64,000 bases of DNA from a bacterium (GCA_021371935.1 JAJFVF010000012.1:241909-305908); one strand, 5' to 3'; shown: positions 37,614-47,211, counted from the stretch's first letter. Notes: generated by a model not told the origin, from the sequence alone. Translations and numbers: made by a program.

Positions 37614-38783
37614 TTGAAGCAATACACAGGATATAAGCAGCTTGCGACCGCGGCAGCGTTCGCAAGCATATTTGCATGTGCCGTCATCGTAACAGTCGTG
37701 CCTGCGGCCATAATGGAAATCAAGCGGTCTTTTGGAGTCTCGGTAACCCAGCTCGGGTGGATATTCCGTCTGCTTATGCTGGCGTTTCTGGCTGCGGTCA
37801 TAGTAGGCGGGCATTACGGAGACCGAATCGGTAAAATACCTCCCATTGCTTTGGGCGGAGTGTGCATGGCCGTCGGCATGGTCATGTTTGCCCGTGCGGA
37901 TAGTTTCAACATAGCGCTGGTAGCTATATCTATTGCCGGTATCGGAGCGGGGCTTACAGAGGGTCTGGGGACTGCATTGGTCGCTGATTTGTATATGGGC
38001 GCGAAACGCAGAGCCATGACAAACCTCGGCCAGGTGGCGTTTGCTGCCGGCGCAGTTATCGGACCAGCCGTGACCGCGCGCATTTTGCGAGCAGGTATAG
38101 ACTGGCAAGCGGCTTTTTGGGGAGCGGCAGGTATTTGCGTTCTGGCCGGCATGACAGCGCTTGTGACGCTGGCCTTTCATAGAGATTTGCCGGTCAACTC
38201 AGAGACTGAGGGCGGTGATTGGCGGGCCGTGATTAAAGACCCGCTCGTAATCTGGCTGGGGATAGGAATTTTGTTATATGTGAGCGCCGAAGCAGGCACC
38301 GCAAACTGGCTGGCTGCTTATCTGACCTCGGATATACGCGCCGCAGCGCCGGTAGCAGCGGCTTCTATTGCCGTGTTCTGGTTTGGCATAGGTGCAGGAA
38401 GAGCTTCGGCGACAATGGTTTCCAGGCGCATCTCAGACATCAAGCTGATCGGTGTATGCCTTATTCTGGCATCCGTTTGTGAGGCTGTTTTGTTGAATAC
38501 GCACACTGTTGCTTCGTCGATGACTATGATATTCCTCTTCGGGCTGTGCATGGGTCCGGTATGGCCTACAATCATGAGCTGTGCAGGCGGGGCATATCCG
38601 GCGCAATCGGGCGGTGTGATAGGGATTTTGGCAGCCGCAGGCTCACTGGGAAGTGCTGTAGCATCTCCGCTTGTAGGCAGAGTTGCCGATGCTTCCAGTA
38701 TGCGCTGTGCGCTGTGCATATGTCTTGCGGCGCTGATTATCAATACTCTTCTATTCTCCCGGCTCAGAAGACGTTTGGACTGA
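37614..38783 (+). CDS. MFS transporter
   Basis: A 389-aa, about 12-helix permease of the major facilitator superfamily, with GGHYGDRIGKIPPIALGG between helices 2 and 3 and a matching loop GRASATMVSRRISDIKL in the second half. It starts at a TTG with GGGAG about six bases upstream and lies 21 bases after the GH106-like gene, so it may carry a rhamnoside, sugar or sugar acid. Some alternatives (drug efflux, nitrate-type) cannot be excluded. Confidence 0.85.
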   Translation: MKQYTGYKQLATAAAFASIFACAVIVTVVPAAIMEIKRSFGVSVTQLGWIFRLLMLAFLAAVIVGGHYGDRIGKIPPIALGGVCMAVGMVMFARADSFNIALVAISIAGIGAGLTEGLGTALVADLYMGAKRRAMTNLGQVAFAAGAVIGPAVTARILRAGIDWQAAFWGAAGICVLAGMTALVTLAFHRDLPVNSETEGGDWRAVIKDPLVIWLGIGILLYVSAEAGTANWLAAYLTSDIRAAAPVAAASIAVFWFGIGAGRASATMVSRRISDIKLIGVCLILASVCEAVLLNTHTVASSMTMIFLFGLCMGPVWPTIMSCAGGAYPAQSGGVIGILAAAGSLGSAVASPLVGRVADASSMRCALCICLAALIINTLLFSRLRRRLD

Positions 38784-39039
38784 TGATTGACTGTACTATC
38801 CAGTACCGCATCCACAGCACATGAGCCATGTAGGCAAGGTGACAAAAACGGTAATTACAGGCACATGGAAAACGTCTAGGGCTAGATGGGATAACCAACC
38901 TCACACAAATCTGAGATGTATTACTATAAAAAATTCTGACATGCTGAACAATTTACGGTTTTCGAGCATCTTATATTTTGGAAGTGCCGCATCGCTGGGT
39001 TTTACCAATCTGTAGTTTCATATCTACAAAGGAAGCGAA

Positions 39040-40455
39040 ATGACTCGGTTTTTCACATATATGCGTTTTGCAGTTGCCGCGCTATCGTTGATTTTCCTGT
39101 TTGGGTGCATTGCAGCTATTGGCGACGAAACTCCGGATAAGCTTTCATTGGCGGATGCCGTTGCCATGGCTCTGCGAAGCAATGCAAGTTTGCAGAGTGC
39201 CAGAGACTCGCGGTCGAACTCACTTGCCAGTCTTAAAATTGCCAACATCAATACAAGTATCGACTTGGGCACCACATCCTTTGTTGAGCGTTCCTCCGGT
39301 TACAAAAGCCGGTCGAGCAACCTTTTTGGCAATGTCGACTATGTGAATTTGTCAGGTACGCGAGCTTCTCTCAGTCTGACTCCAATGGCCTCCGGAGACA
39401 ACACAAGTACTGTCTTGCTCTACCTGCAGCATCCGTTAGGAAAAGGCAAGGGCTTGCTCTCATCGAAATCCAACGAGGTGCTTGGAGCGCGCAGCAACGC
39501 TTCCATAGAAGAGAAAGAATTATACCTTACCACTCAGTCGACTGTACAGTCTGTTGTGCAGGCATATTACAGCGCAGTGCTTGCGCGCGAGCAGGTGAAA
39601 GTGCGGGAACAGGCGCTTGAGATTGCCAAGGCGGTAGCTGATGGGGCTACAAAGCGTGCAGCCGAAGGGCTTGTCGCTGAAGTTGAGGCATCGCGGGCTG
39701 AGATAAGGGTCGCGCAAACTCGAAACGAGCTTAACGTGCAAAAACAAAAGGCCGAGGCATCTCTTGATTCGCTAATGGTTGCAATAGGCTCCGGTGTCGG
39801 CAAAAAGCCGGAGCTTACTGAGCCGATCCCGGAACCGGACTCGCTCGGTGATCTGCCCGATCTGGCCACTGCGATGGAAAAGGCGCTCAAAAATCGAGCG
39901 GAGCTTGATGTGTATGACACCAGGCTTTCCGATCTGTCTCGCACTCTGGCTATGGCTAAGGACAACCTGAAGCCGGGACTGGACCTTGTTGCAAGCTTTT
40001 ATTCGTCATCTGATGACACGGGGCTGCTGTCGCACTCCCTTTGGAATAACGGTGATCTTGTGGCTGGTTTGGAGTATTCAGTGCCTTTGGACAAGCGGTC
40101 ACTGGTCGAAAGACACAAAATGGCTGAGACGAACTTGCAGACAACTCGCAGAATGCGGGTCTTTGAGATGGAACAGATTGCCCAGCAAGTCAGAGACGCA
40201 TATCGGGACCTGCAGCAGGCAAAGACGACTGTAGACATTTATGGACAGAACCTCGCTGTGGCTGAGGACAACCTGCGCATGGCTCAGATACGAGTAGACG
40301 AGGGTCTTACGGACAACCAGGAGGTCTTGAATGCTCAGGAAGACCTCACAGGCGTCCAAAACTCACTTGTTTCTGCGAAAGTATCTCTATACCTTGCGGC
40401 GGTAAATCTGAAAGCCGCCATGGGCGAAGACCTGACGGGGATGGGGGGCAGATGA
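39040..40455 (+). CDS. TolC-family outer-membrane efflux protein
   Basis: This 471-aa protein has a lipoprotein-like signal (LSLIFLFGC), then the duplicated OEP pattern: LSLADAVAMALRSNASLQSARD, a coiled coil, and in the second half ATAMEKALKNRAELDVYDTRLSDLSRTLAMAKDNLKPGLDLVASF. It would form the outer-membrane channel of the efflux pump encoded by the next three genes. The ATG at 39040 has AAAGGAAG upstream. The stop overlaps the adaptor gene (ATGA). Confidence 0.88.
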   Translation: MTRFFTYMRFAVAALSLIFLFGCIAAIGDETPDKLSLADAVAMALRSNASLQSARDSRSNSLASLKIANINTSIDLGTTSFVERSSGYKSRSSNLFGNVDYVNLSGTRASLSLTPMASGDNTSTVLLYLQHPLGKGKGLLSSKSNEVLGARSNASIEEKELYLTTQSTVQSVVQAYYSAVLAREQVKVREQALEIAKAVADGATKRAAEGLVAEVEASRAEIRVAQTRNELNVQKQKAEASLDSLMVAIGSGVGKKPELTEPIPEPDSLGDLPDLATAMEKALKNRAELDVYDTRLSDLSRTLAMAKDNLKPGLDLVASFYSSSDDTGLLSHSLWNNGDLVAGLEYSVPLDKRSLVERHKMAETNLQTTRRMRVFEMEQIAQQVRDAYRDLQQAKTTVDIYGQNLAVAEDNLRMAQIRVDEGLTDNQEVLNAQEDLTGVQNSLVSAKVSLYLAAVNLKAAMGEDLTGMGGR

Positions 40456-41861
40456 AACAGCAGATAAAACTTTGGACAGGCAGAACATTTATGCTGGTGG
40501 CCATAATTTTTGCCGCGCAGTATTGGGGTGTGCCGCTCTACAGGCAGTATATGGTTCCGAAAAAGACGGAGGCATTTGTCCCCACCGCAAAAGTCAAAGC
40601 CGGTGATTTCACGATCAGCTTCCATGAAATTGGGACTCTTGAAGCTGAGAATTCCGTTCCGATTGTCAACGAAGTGAATGGAAAGATCATCTATCTTGCC
40701 CCCGAAGGCACAGTGGTCTCACCTGGGGACAAGCTTGTTCAATTGGATACATCCGAAATCGAGCGCGATGCCAAGACTCAGGAGTTGAATTATCAAAACG
40801 CTCTGGCCGATGTCAAGAGAGTCAAGTCCGAGATGGAGATACTGGCCAAGTCCAACGAGACGGAAGTGGAGCAGCAGCAGGCTGATCTGGATTTCAACAA
40901 GAGCGAGCGAGAACGCGCCAATGAGCAGTTAAAGAAAAAGGTGCATTTGGCTGAAGAAAAGCTGATAGCCCGAGATCAGGTTGACCAGGCAGAGATGGAC
41001 CTTCGCTCCAAGGATTTGACGGTCAAGAAAGGCGAGATGACTCTCGAACTAAAGAGAAAAGAAGTAGCAAACAAGCAGACGCAAAAAGAAGCGGATGTGC
41101 GCAACAAAGAGTTTACCGCAAACATGTCAAAGGCAAGTCTGGAAGAAGTGCAAGGTCGGATTAAAAAAGCGGTGATTACTGCACCCTCGGCGGGTATGGT
41201 GGTAATCTCAAAAGACTGGACCGCCGATGGTCGTCGGAAGCTCAAAGAGGGCGATTCTCTGCGTCCACGGCAGATAGTCTGCCAGTTGCCTGACCTGTCG
41301 AGTATGCAGGTAAGGCTGCAAGTCGGCGAATCTGATGCGCCAAAGCTCAGGCTTGGTCTGCCTGTCTTGATAAGGCTGGAAGCTATACCCGATAAGGTAT
41401 TCCACGGCACGGTAAAAGAAATATCCAGCCTGGCGGTCGAGTCCAACGTATGGGAAGGCGATACACCGGGTCGTAAGAACTTCGAGGTCGTCATAACCGT
41501 CAAGGAGAACGATCCCAAGACGATAAAGCCTGGCATGAGCGCAGATGCAGAGTTTATCTGTGACTCTCAAAAGAAAGCGATATTTGTGCCCATTGAATCG
41601 GTAGTGGAGCGCAGCGGCAAGACATATGTCTTCGTGAAAGATGGCAAACGTTACGTCATGACACGTGTCAAGACCGGCAAGCACAACGACAACTTCATCT
41701 GTATAACTAAGGGTCTGAAAGCGGGCCGGGTCATTGCTCTACGTGATCCGACCAAACCTCTCGACCAGCAGGAATCAGGCGCCAAAGGTCCCGGTGCAAA
41801 GAAAGAGAAACAAAAAGAAAAAAAGAAACCTGCTCCACTTCCGGGAGGGTCTGGGGACTGA
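40452..41861 (+). CDS. HlyD/MacA-family periplasmic adaptor
   Basis: A 469-aa protein with one N-terminal membrane helix (FMLVAIIFAAQYWGVPLY), a lipoyl half-motif (FTISFHEIGTLEAENSVPIVNEVNGKIIYLAPEGTVVSPGDKL), a long coiled coil (about 115-225), the second lipoyl half (ITAPSAGMVVISKDW), and the beta-barrel/MP region (IRLEAIPDKVFHGTVKEI). It bridges TolC and the inner-membrane ABC permease. The tail is Lys/Gly/Pro-rich. Overlaps TolC by 4 bases and ends 1 base before the permease. Confidence 0.9.
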   Translation: MKQQIKLWTGRTFMLVAIIFAAQYWGVPLYRQYMVPKKTEAFVPTAKVKAGDFTISFHEIGTLEAENSVPIVNEVNGKIIYLAPEGTVVSPGDKLVQLDTSEIERDAKTQELNYQNALADVKRVKSEMEILAKSNETEVEQQQADLDFNKSERERANEQLKKKVHLAEEKLIARDQVDQAEMDLRSKDLTVKKGEMTLELKRKEVANKQTQKEADVRNKEFTANMSKASLEEVQGRIKKAVITAPSAGMVVISKDWTADGRRKLKEGDSLRPRQIVCQLPDLSSMQVRLQVGESDAPKLRLGLPVLIRLEAIPDKVFHGTVKEISSLAVESNVWEGDTPGRKNFEVVITVKENDPKTIKPGMSADAEFICDSQKKAIFVPIESVVERSGKTYVFVKDGKRYVMTRVKTGKHNDNFICITKGLKAGRVIALRDPTKPLDQQESGAKGPGAKKEKQKEKKKPAPLPGGSGD

Positions 41862-41862
41862 G

Positions 41863-43167
41863 ATGGGTATTTTCGATGCCATACATACCGGTCTCACCGA
41901 GCTTCTATCGCACAAGCTGCGCTCGATGCTGACCATGCTCGGCGTGATTTTCGGTGTGGCGGCAGTAATCGCTATGGTCTCGATAGGTGAGGGAGCCAAA
42001 CAGGAAGCACTGGATCAGATCAAGCTGATGGGGATCGATGTAGTGCATGTAAAGCGAGCCACAATTGCCGGAGAACTCCTGCAAAAAGCTGAGGAACGCT
42101 CACCTTTCGGTCTAAAGTATTCTGATGTCGGCAGCATAAGGCAGGTGTGTGATTATGCGCGGCGAGTGGTGCCCCTGCGTGAAGTATTTGCCGATGTGAG
42201 GGTCGGTGAGGAGGCGGTTCCTGTGAAGGTGGTGGGCACCACTGCAGGCTATGATAAAGCGACCCGCTCCAAACTTCTGCGCGGAAGGTTTTTAATGGAT
42301 CAGGATATCAAAGAGAACACACCGGTCTGTGTTCTGGGAGCTGCAGCCAAGCGAGAGCTTTTTGGCTTTGACGATCCCATAGGCAAAACAGTCAAAATAC
42401 AAAACCGCATTTTTAGAGTTGTTGGGCTTATGGATGCAAAGGAGGTCGGTTCGGCCAAGGCATTTTCGGCTCTCCGCGATCTAAACTCAGACATCTATAT
42501 TCCTATAACTATATCTTTCAGCGACTATCAGATGTTTTCTCAACAAGCGGTGCCTGCCAACATATCCACTCTCAGAGCAATGATAGGTAAGATGAACAGT
42601 CGACACAGCCTCTCCGACAGCACCATTTCCGAGATCATCGTTCAGCTCGATGGAGAAGATGCGGCAGTGCAGACTGCATCGGTTATCAGGTCCGTGATGA
42701 ACAGAGGGCACTGCGGGATACGTGATTATGAGATCATCATTCCAGCCGAACTGCTCCATCAAAGTCAGCAGACACAGCGAATATTCAACATTGTAATGGC
42801 TGCGATCGCCGGTATATCGCTGCTTGTGGGCGGCATCGGCATCATGAACATCATGCTCGCCACTGTCAGCCAGCGCACGCGTGAGATAGGGGTTCGCCGA
42901 TGCATAGGCGCGACCAGATGGGACATTGTGCGGCAGTTTATGCTCGAAGCGCTGGTCATTACTTGTCTTGGCGGCCTGATAGGTGTTGCGCTTGGCATTG
43001 GTGGAGCACACGCCATCTCAATTTATGCCGACTGGCGCACCATAGTCTCTACTCAAGCGATTGTCGTCTCATTTGGCGTATCAGCCATTGTCGGAGTCGT
43101 CTTCGGACTATACCCTGCAGTCAGGGCTGCAATGGTCGATCCGATTGAAGCCCTTAGATACGGCTAA
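41863..43167 (+). CDS. MacB/FtsX-type ABC transporter permease
   Basis: A 434-aa protein of the MacB-permease family: N-terminal helix (LRSMLTMLGVIFGVAAVIAMVSIGEGAKQEAL), a large periplasmic MacB_PCD domain, then three helices with GGIGIMNIMLATVSQRTREIGVRRCIGATRWDIVRQF. The ATG at 41863 follows the adaptor stop by one base, with GGAGGGTCTGGGG before it. The ATPase is on a separate chain encoded next, unlike fused E. coli MacB. Confidence 0.92.
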   Translation: MGIFDAIHTGLTELLSHKLRSMLTMLGVIFGVAAVIAMVSIGEGAKQEALDQIKLMGIDVVHVKRATIAGELLQKAEERSPFGLKYSDVGSIRQVCDYARRVVPLREVFADVRVGEEAVPVKVVGTTAGYDKATRSKLLRGRFLMDQDIKENTPVCVLGAAAKRELFGFDDPIGKTVKIQNRIFRVVGLMDAKEVGSAKAFSALRDLNSDIYIPITISFSDYQMFSQQAVPANISTLRAMIGKMNSRHSLSDSTISEIIVQLDGEDAAVQTASVIRSVMNRGHCGIRDYEIIIPAELLHQSQQTQRIFNIVMAAIAGISLLVGGIGIMNIMLATVSQRTREIGVRRCIGATRWDIVRQFMLEALVITCLGGLIGVALGIGGAHAISIYADWRTIVSTQAIVVSFGVSAIVGVVFGLYPAVRAAMVDPIEALRYG

Positions 43168-43212
43168 CTCATTTATCATTTTAGATTTGATATCTATTAT
43201 TTGGGGTGTAAA

Positions 43213-43929
43213 ATGCCTCTGATTGAAGTTAAGAACCTGAAAAAGACATATAAAATAGGCAGCGTGGAAGTGCCTGCGCTCAGGGGCGTCTCGTTTGGTG
43301 TGGAGCCGGGAGAGTTTGTGGCGATCATGGGACCGTCCGGTTCGGGTAAATCGACACTCATGAACATAATCGGATGTCTGGACAGACCCACCTCCGGCAC
43401 ATATATGCTCGACGGAACAGATGCAAGCAAACTCAGCGACGCACAGCGCGCGCATGTCAGAAACCGCAAGATTGGTTTCGTCTTCCAGAGTTTTAACCTT
43501 CTGCCAAAAATGTCGGCGCTCAAGAACACAATGCTGCCGATGATGTATTCTTCCGAGCCCAGAGACAGAAAATACGCCAGACTGGCTCTCGACTCCGTAG
43601 GGTTGGCCGGACGCATTCACCATACTCCCATGCAGCTCTCTGGTGGTGAGCAGCAGCGTGTAGCCATTGCTCGCGCACTGGTGAACGACCCGCCCGTGAT
43701 GTTCGGCGATGAGCCTACAGGCAACCTCGACACCACTACCGGTGAGGAGATAATGGCTATATTCCAGAGCCTCAACAATGCCGGAAAAACCGTCGTCATC
43801 GTGACTCATGAGCCTGACATAGCCCAGCACTGCAAGAGAATACTGCGATTTCGAGACGGACTGCTGGAGTCGGATGAGATTGTAGAAAACCAGCTTATTG
43901 CAAAGACAAGAGAAATGAGCAAGCAGTAG
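43213..43929 (+). CDS. MacB-type ABC transporter ATPase
   Basis: A 238-aa nucleotide-binding subunit with Walker [11 protein letters not shown]-loop [10 protein letters not shown], signature [15 protein letters not shown] and Walker [13 protein letters not shown], of the LolD/MacB group. The ATG at 43213 has GGGGTG seven bases upstream; starting at 43201 would move the start before the ribosome site. It powers the split MacB-like pump with the preceding permease, adaptor and TolC-like channel. Confidence 0.92.
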   Translation: MPLIEVKNLKKTYKIGSVEVPALRGVSFGVEPGEFVAIMGPSGSGKSTLMNIIGCLDRPTSGTYMLDGTDASKLSDAQRAHVRNRKIGFVFQSFNLLPKMSALKNTMLPMMYSSEPRDRKYARLALDSVGLAGRIHHTPMQLSGGEQQRVAIARALVNDPPVMFGDEPTGNLDTTTGEEIMAIFQSLNNAGKTVVIVTHEPDIAQHCKRILRFRDGLLESDEIVENQLIAKTREMSKQ

Positions 43930-43959
43930 GTCACAGACCAGAGGCAACAGTATCGGTAT

Positions 43960-44742
43960 TTACACACCTCGAGGTATAAAAAGTCGAATTGTATAACCAG
44001 CCAGCTTGAATCCAGCACCTAAGGCTGTTTTAATTGACGCCGGGTTATAAACAGAGCAGCCATACACCGGCATACGTCCCGCTTTCAGCAACCTATCAGC
44101 TACAGCAGCAACTAAGCGTTTTGCAGCGCCGTTACCGCGATAGCGCTCTGTAACAAAGACCATTCCTATGTTACCAACTCTTTCACTCATATAGGAAGAA
44201 TGAGTCCCCGCAAAACCAACTGGCTTGCCATTTTGATACCATGCAAACGCTGGTCCTGCGCTTAAGATGTCTCCGCCAGTTACATACTCCGGTTTATCGG
44301 CAATACCAGGAACCAGCTCATGCAAAATTTCATCGATGTTACCAGAAGTTACTTCGCATATGCCTTCTTGATCTTGTTTCTTGAGGATACGGGGTGTGCA
44401 GTAGAATTTCTGATCTGCCAGTAGTTCGTATGATTGAGCAGAGAACTCTCGCCTGCAATATTCTTCCAATAAGATATGCATCCCAAGTTCTAGCAATTTA
44501 TGGGCAGAGTATGGCAAGCTAGGGATACTATTTATAAATCCCATAAGTTGCGGATCATACTTGATTATGCATCTTCTCCAAGATGCTTTCAAATCCATGA
44601 CTATCCGTGGACTTACAGAAAGAAAATTTCCAGCAGCTAATGTTTCCATCTGGGCAACGATAGTTTGTCGCGGGGTGACAATGTTGTCGTCTTTTCGGAA
44701 TAGGTACTTTTCATAAACATTGGAGTAATGAACTGCACACAT
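43960..44742 (-). CDS. GNAT-family N-acetyltransferase with N-terminal helical extension
   Basis: A 260-aa protein: about 130 residues of helical N-terminal region with QTIVAQMETLAAGNFLSVSPRIVMDLKASWRRCI, then a GNAT domain with FAWYQNGKPVGFAGTHSSYMSERVGNIGMVFVTERYRGNGAAKRLVAAVADRLLKAG and YNPASIKTALGAGFKLAGY. The RGNGAA loop binds acetyl-CoA. The acceptor is unknown. Only a weak ribosome site (GGAC) precedes the ATG. Confidence 0.8.
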   Translation of the reverse strand: MCAVHYSNVYEKYLFRKDDNIVTPRQTIVAQMETLAAGNFLSVSPRIVMDLKASWRRCIIKYDPQLMGFINSIPSLPYSAHKLLELGMHILLEEYCRREFSAQSYELLADQKFYCTPRILKKQDQEGICEVTSGNIDEILHELVPGIADKPEYVTGGDILSAGPAFAWYQNGKPVGFAGTHSSYMSERVGNIGMVFVTERYRGNGAAKRLVAAVADRLLKAGRMPVYGCSVYNPASIKTALGAGFKLAGYTIRLFIPRGV

Positions 44743-44771
44743 TTGATTTGTCCATTTCTATACTAGCCTGT

Positions 44772-46334
44772 CTACTTTTCCGGCTTCATCTGTGGGAAGA
44801 GAATGACATCCCGAATAGCATCCTGATCGGTAAAGAGCATTACCAGCCGGTCGATACCAAAGCCCAGCCCGCCGTTGGGAGGCATGCCGTATTCCATTGC
44901 TCTGACAAAGTCATCATCCGTAGGCTGCGCCTCTTCATCACCCTCTGCATGCATTTCAGCCTGACCCACAAACCGCTCTTTCTGATCTATGGGATCGTTG
45001 AGCTCTGAGTTTGCCTGAGCTATCTCCTTGCCGCCTATATAGAGGTCAAACCTGCGTACAAACTTCTCGTTGCCCGGCACTTTTTTTGCCAGTGGAGAGG
45101 TCTCCAGAGGAAAGTCGGTCACAAATGTCGGCTGTGTCAGGTTCGGCTCGACAAACCTCTCGAATATCTTTTCTATTATGCCGCCGACCACATGCTCGCC
45201 TTCGGTCGGCAGTCCCAGCTTCTCCATTGCGGCCAATGCACTCGGAAGACTGCCGAATGCATCAGGTTTTACACCGGAGTACTTCTCTATGCCTTCAAGA
45301 ATCGGCATTCTGGTCCATGGAGCGGTGAAATCTATTGTCTTACCCTGATACGGAATAGTAGGCCCATCGTAAAGTGTCTTGCTGATATGGTTGAACAATT
45401 CCTCAAAAAGACTCATCATGTCTTCCAGGTTCGCATAGGCCTCATAACTTTCGAGAAGGGTGAACTCAGGGTTATGACGAGTCGAAAGGCCTTCATTTCT
45501 GAAGACCCGGCCTATCTCATATACTTTTTCCAATCCGCCGACAATCAGCCTCTTGAGATAGAGTTCGAGAGAGATTCTCAAGTGGAACTCATGCTCAAGC
45601 GCGTTGTGATAGGTCAGAAACGGCCTGGCCGCCGCGCCGCCCGCCACTGCCTGCAGCACCGGCGTCTCGACTTCGAGGTATCCGCGGTTGTCGTAGAACT
45701 CACGTATGGCTCGCACGATCATAGTGCGCTTGATAAATGTGTCTCGGCTCTCGCCGTTGGTTACCAGATCGACGTGTCTCTGGCGATATCTCTGCTCGAC
45801 ATCCTGCAGGCCGTACCAGTGCTGGTCACCCTTCTCCTTGCCGAACGGTATCGGCCTGAGAGACTTCACCAACACCGTGATCGACCCGGCGTGAACTGAT
45901 ATCTCACCGGTGCGTGTGCGGAACATATAGCCTGTTATGCCGATAAAGTCTCCCAGGTCAAGCAGTTTTACCATCTCGTAGTCATCTCCGAGATCGTCCC
46001 TCTTGAGATAGACCTGTATCTTACCTTTGCGATCCTGAATATGAACGAACGCAGCCTTGCCCATCAGCCGAACAGAGACAACTCGTCCGGCAAGAGATAC
46101 GTCAACTTTTGCCTTTGCCTCTTCACCTTCTTTAGGTTCATTCTCTTCATATACAGCTATCACATCAGCGCTGTAAGGCTCAAAGCGTTTTTCATTGCCC
46201 TCAATATATTTTATCGCCGCGCGGCGTTCATACTTTTCTTGAGCGAATGGGTCCTTGCCCAGAGATTTCATCTTCTCCAGCTTTTCGACCCTTGCCTTGA
46301 TAAGTTCGTCTTCAGGAATCAAATGTTCTTCCAA
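44772..46334 (-). CDS. lysS: Lysyl-tRNA synthetase, class II
   Basis: A 520-aa class II synthetase with an OB-fold anticodon domain (LAGRVVSVRLMGKAAFVHIQD) and motifs: motif 2 YEIGRVFRNEGLSTRHNPEFTLLE, motif 3 GLGFGIDRLVMLFTDQDAIRDVILFPQ. It charges tRNA-Lys. The start is a TTG at 46334 with AAGGAGA six bases upstream; the ATG at 46421 lies inside the structured leader. A charged insertion (EENEPKEGEEAKAKVD) precedes the OB-fold. The leader may control expression (see 46348-46442). Confidence 0.95.
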   Translation of the reverse strand: MEEHLIPEDELIKARVEKLEKMKSLGKDPFAQEKYERRAAIKYIEGNEKRFEPYSADVIAVYEENEPKEGEEAKAKVDVSLAGRVVSVRLMGKAAFVHIQDRKGKIQVYLKRDDLGDDYEMVKLLDLGDFIGITGYMFRTRTGEISVHAGSITVLVKSLRPIPFGKEKGDQHWYGLQDVEQRYRQRHVDLVTNGESRDTFIKRTMIVRAIREFYDNRGYLEVETPVLQAVAGGAAARPFLTYHNALEHEFHLRISLELYLKRLIVGGLEKVYEIGRVFRNEGLSTRHNPEFTLLESYEAYANLEDMMSLFEELFNHISKTLYDGPTIPYQGKTIDFTAPWTRMPILEGIEKYSGVKPDAFGSLPSALAAMEKLGLPTEGEHVVGGIIEKIFERFVEPNLTQPTFVTDFPLETSPLAKKVPGNEKFVRRFDLYIGGKEIAQANSELNDPIDQKERFVGQAEMHAEGDEEAQPTDDDFVRAMEYGMPPNGGLGFGIDRLVMLFTDQDAIRDVILFPQMKPEK

Positions 46335-46347
46335 TGTCTGTCTCCTT

Positions 46348-46442
46348 CGAAAATGCGGGGCATTTTCGTTCCCTTCGTGGCGAACACAACAGCGCTGCGG
46401 AGCAGTCGCGAGAGTGTTCATGCCACGATTCCTAAAATGCCC
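46348..46442 (-). promoter_or_regulatory. Structured leader of lysS with two mutually exclusive stems
   Basis: In the leader RNA (promoter -10 TATAAT at 46491-46496) a long stem forms from 46442 to 46358: AAAATGCCC with GGGCATTTT, GCCACG with CGTGGC, GTGTTC with GAACAC, then an apical GCG-CTGC/GCAG-CGC. The same CGAAAATGC (46348-46356) can pair with GCATTTTCG (46360-46368) in a 9-bp hairpin next to the ribosome site AAGGAGA. Both use 46360-46366, so only one can form. No T-box consensus is seen. Confidence 0.55.
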
Positions 46443-46504
46443 AGAGCGGAGAGTAGAGAGCCGAGTGCCAGACTCCGTCTACTACTTGCCATTATAGTTA
46501 GTTA

Positions 46505-46577
46505 TCCCTCCAGGTATCTTACCTGGAGGGAAATAAATAAGCACAAAAAAACCTGCGGGGAGCGAGCCCGCAGGTTT
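46505..46577 (-). terminator. Bidirectional terminator and second hairpin after greA
   Basis: AAACCTGCGGG (46549-46559) and CCCGCAGGTTT (46567-46577) form an 11-bp stem flanked by A-run on one side and T-run on the other, so it works in both directions and ends greA. TCCCTCCAGGTA (46505-46516) / TACCTGGAGGGA (46520-46531), a perfect 12 bp, lies closer to lysS and covers the expected -35 region of its promoter. Confidence 0.85.
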
Positions 46578-46606
46578 TTGTTCGCTTGTTCTATTGGAAA
46601 TTCCTC

Positions 46607-47089
46607 TTACTTGCGAATGCTCAGTATCTCATACTTTGCAAGTCCTGCCGGAATCTCTACAACTGCAATATCACCGACTTTCTTACCCATAAGAGCTTCT
46701 CCGACTGGTGACTCGTTTGAAATGCGGTCCTCTGCCGGGTTTGCCTCAAATGTGCCGACGATTGTCCATTCCCAATCGTCCTTGGTTTCCATGTCTCTTA
46801 CCCTGACTATTGAACCGATGCTCACGCAGTCCGTGAGCACATCCATGTCCTCAATTACACGCGCAGTTGCGAGTATTTGTTTGAGTTCGTCAATCCGCCC
46901 TTCAATAAAGGCCTGCTCATTCTTTGCATCATCGTATTCTGAATTGTCGTTGAGTTCGCCTGCCAGTTGCATGGACTCGCGAATACGTTCGGCTACACGT
47001 TTGCGGCCAACCGTTCGCAGTTGATTGAGTTCATCTTCTATTTTCTTCAGACCGCCTGCGGTCAACAAAATTTCTCTTTCGGCTTGCAT
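46607..47089 (-). CDS. greA: Transcription elongation factor GreA
   Basis: A 160-aa two-domain GreA: the N-terminal coiled coil (LLTAGGLKKIEDELNQLRTVGRKRVAERIRESMQLAGELNDNSEYDDAKNEQAFIEGRIDELK) carries the D/E tip residues, followed by the C-terminal FKBP-like domain (SIVRVRD, ISNESPVGEALMGKKVGD). It reactivates stalled RNA polymerase by transcript cleavage. The ATG has AGGGGTGA upstream. A TTGATA-17-TATAAT promoter and a long hairpin precede it. It lies 273 bases before lysS. Confidence 0.95.
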   Translation of the reverse strand: MQAEREILLTAGGLKKIEDELNQLRTVGRKRVAERIRESMQLAGELNDNSEYDDAKNEQAFIEGRIDELKQILATARVIEDMDVLTDCVSIGSIVRVRDMETKDDWEWTIVGTFEANPAEDRISNESPVGEALMGKKVGDIAVVEIPAGLAKYEILSIRK

Positions 47090-47114
47090 CGGACATCACC
47101 CCTCGATAAAGCAA

Positions 47115-47156
47115 TCAAGCACCGACCGCGCTAATGCGACTATAGTCAGTGCTTGA
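47115..47156 (-). promoter_or_regulatory. Hairpin in the greA leader
   Basis: TCAAGCACTGAC (47156-47145) and GTCGGTGCTTGA (47126-47115) form a 12-bp stem with one G-U pair in the minus-strand RNA, ending 16 bases before the greA ribosome site. The promoter is just upstream (TATAAT 47188-47183). Confidence 0.55.
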
Positions 47157-47182
47157 CTTAACAGACCTACCAATTCTTGGTA

Positions 47183-47211
47183 ATTATACCAACATTGATG
47201 GTCACTATCAA
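47183..47211 (-). promoter_or_regulatory. Sigma-70 promoter of greA
   Basis: TTGATA (47211-47206), 17-base spacer, TATAAT (47188-47183) on the minus strand, about 95 bases before the greA start. Confidence 0.75.

Noticed and set aside
46334-46600. T-box or lysine (L-box) riboswitch upstream of lysS
   Set aside because: Neither the T-box consensus nor the L-box core can be found; only the two-stem leader is supported.
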